Below are positions 4,120-5,047 of a stretch of 5,047 nt of DNA, in pieces (positions within the stretch are counted from its first letter, which is position 1; each line of letters starts with the position of its first letter). A program made the translations under genes and the position numbers. Source of the DNA: Actinomycetota bacterium (GTDB lineage: Bacteria; Actinomycetota; Actinomycetes; Nanopelagicales; Nanopelagicaceae); the NCBI GenBank assembly GCA_009704285.1, contig WLEM01000051.1, forward strand, positions 1 to 5,047, read 5' to 3'. A model generated the notes under the pieces. The model was not told the DNA's origin and did not search any database. It worked only from the letters and a program-made list of their open reading frames with translations.

Positions 4120-5047
4120 CTAAATCTGCCGCTCCAATTAACCCAGCATCATTTCCATGTTTGGCAGCGATTATTCTTGGCAACAAATGCGTTCCAGCAA
4201 ATGGCATGTATTTTTCCATTGCACTTCTTACTGGAGTTAAAAATAACTCACCAGCCTCTACTACTCCACCACCAACCACAATCGCCTGCGGATCAAGTAA
4301 TAATGTGTAAGAGGCACAGGCACTTCCTAACCAATCTGCTTGTTTATTAAATGCTGATATCGCTAGCTGATTTCCATTTTTCGCAGCCTGAGTTAATACC
4401 GTGCCAGTTAACTGAGCAAGATCGCCATCGCAAAGTGAGAGCAACTCCTTACCCTGGCTTGGATCTGCAGCGATCCCCTCTTTTGCATAACGCATCAATG
4501 CACTGCCTGATGCATATTGCTCGATACAACCAAAAGCCCCACAACCACATTGCAATCCATTTGGTTGCACAATCATGTGACCAAACTCTGCGCCAATTCC
4601 ATTAGCACCTCTAAATAGCTTGCCATCAACTACCAAACCACCACCCATGCCAGTGCCAATAATAAAAAAGATAACTGGATTTAAGCCTTGGGCGTTACCA
4701 AATTTGTACTCAGCCCACATCGCGGCATTTGCATCATTTTCGGCGATTACTGGCAGATTAAAAACTTTCTTTAACTCGGCAACAAAGTTTAATTCGCTTA
4801 AATTAGCGATATTTGGCGCGCCAACAATTGTGCCCGCATCTTTAGAGATTAACGCAGCCACACTGATTCCGATACCGGCAATCTGATGTTTTACTTGAAA
4901 CTCTTTTATCAGATCAATAATTGTGGCAACTAACTCTTGGCCACCATTTGCAGGTGTTGGCCGCCTAGCAGAGTCGATAATTTTGCCGTTGCTATCTACT
5001 ACCCCACCTAGAACCTTGGTGCCACCAATATCAATGCCAATTGTTAA
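4109..5047 (-). CDS. ROK-family sugar kinase, probable glucokinase (start just outside window)
   Basis: The reading frame is open from the right edge to TAG at 4111-4109, giving 312 residues. The first visible ones are LTIGIDIGGTK, where family members begin only a few residues earlier, so nearly all of the protein is present. A GTG at 4861 is internal, not the start. ROK kinases phosphorylate glucose (or a related sugar such as N-acetylmannosamine) with ATP in the cytoplasm. Seen, in visible numbering: phosphate-binding DIGGTK (6-11); ENDANAA with catalytic D105; the second phosphate loop GTGMGGG (131-137); GAEFGH (H157) and CGCGAFGC (C167, C169, C174), the zinc site of ROK proteins; E176 just after it. 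No N-terminal helix-turn-helix, so it is a kinase rather than a NagC/Mlc-type repressor. Glucose as substrate is inferred from similarity to actinobacterial GlkA. It is convergent with the hydrolase; its promoter is outside the window. Confidence 0.9.
   Translation of the reverse strand, partial: LTIGIDIGGTKVLGGVVDSNGKIIDSARRPTPANGGQELVATIIDLIKEFQVKHQIAGIGISVAALISKDAGTIVGAPNIANLSELNFVAELKKVFNLPVIAENDANAAMWAEYKFGNAQGLNPVIFFIIGTGMGGGLVVDGKLFRGANGIGAEFGHMIVQPNGLQCGCGAFGCIEQYASGSALMRYAKEGIAADPSQGKELLSLCDGDLAQLTGTVLTQAAKNGNQLAISAFNKQADWLGSACASYTLLLDPQAIVVGGGVVEAGELFLTPVRSAMEKYMPFAGTHLLPRIIAAKHGNDAGLIGAADLVRG

Noticed and set aside
4859..4861. GTG at 4861 as the start of a 250-residue ROK protein
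   Set aside because: The frame continues upstream through the DIGGTK ATP-binding motif to the window edge, so this GTG is internal.
4351..4886. Two plus-strand open frames inside the ROK gene
   Set aside because: They are antisense to conserved ROK motifs (zinc site, phosphate loops), so they are shadows of that gene.

Overview
The window looks like a compact, moderately low-GC actinobacterial chromosome segment, most likely from a streamlined freshwater lineage of the acI / Nanopelagicales type. That is an inference, from actinobacterial gene pairs (PadR regulator with inositol-phosphate synthase; PlsC-type acyltransferase near a ROK glucokinase) in AT-leaning DNA with very short spacers. 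Four of the six visible gene starts are GTG. No rRNA, tRNA, CRISPR array, phage or insertion-sequence signal was seen, so this reads as core chromosome.

Left part (1-1441): on the minus strand a PadR-family regulator runs into the first 52 codons of inositol-3-phosphate synthase (ino1) with a 4-base GTGA stop/start overlap. Divergent from padR, on the plus strand, is a LysE/RhtB-type exporter. The 88-bp spacer between the two start codons holds a striking array of abutting 13-bp palindromes (705-737), the best candidate operator in the window. The likely logic is a self-controlled regulator that also sets inositol synthesis and perhaps the exporter.

Middle (1442-2254): a 120-bp spacer with a plausible promoter and a 12-bp perfect palindrome precedes a small stand-alone PD-(D/E)XK nuclease. 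Cysteine pairs at both ends of the protein suggest a metal or Fe-S staple like those of Cas4, AddB and Dna2, but in a 2+2 arrangement.

Right part (2255-5047): a minus-strand 1-acylglycerol-3-phosphate acyltransferase and a plus-strand alpha/beta hydrolase diverge from a 44-bp spacer with a shared AT-rich promoter core and an 11-bp palindrome. The hydrolase carries an unusual C-terminal extension with two membrane helices, which would tether a carboxylesterase/lipase-like enzyme to the inner face of the membrane. Last, on the minus strand and convergent with it, is a ROK-family sugar kinase (probably glucokinase), cut by the window edge only a few residues from its start. Convergent gene ends abut with no gap (2254/2255) or overlap (4109-4119). 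The themes are phospholipid synthesis (inositol head group, acyl transfer, ester hydrolysis) and sugar entry into metabolism. No new multi-gene defence or mobile system is evident; the points most worth a second look are the operator array, the 2+2-cysteine nuclease and the membrane-fused hydrolase.
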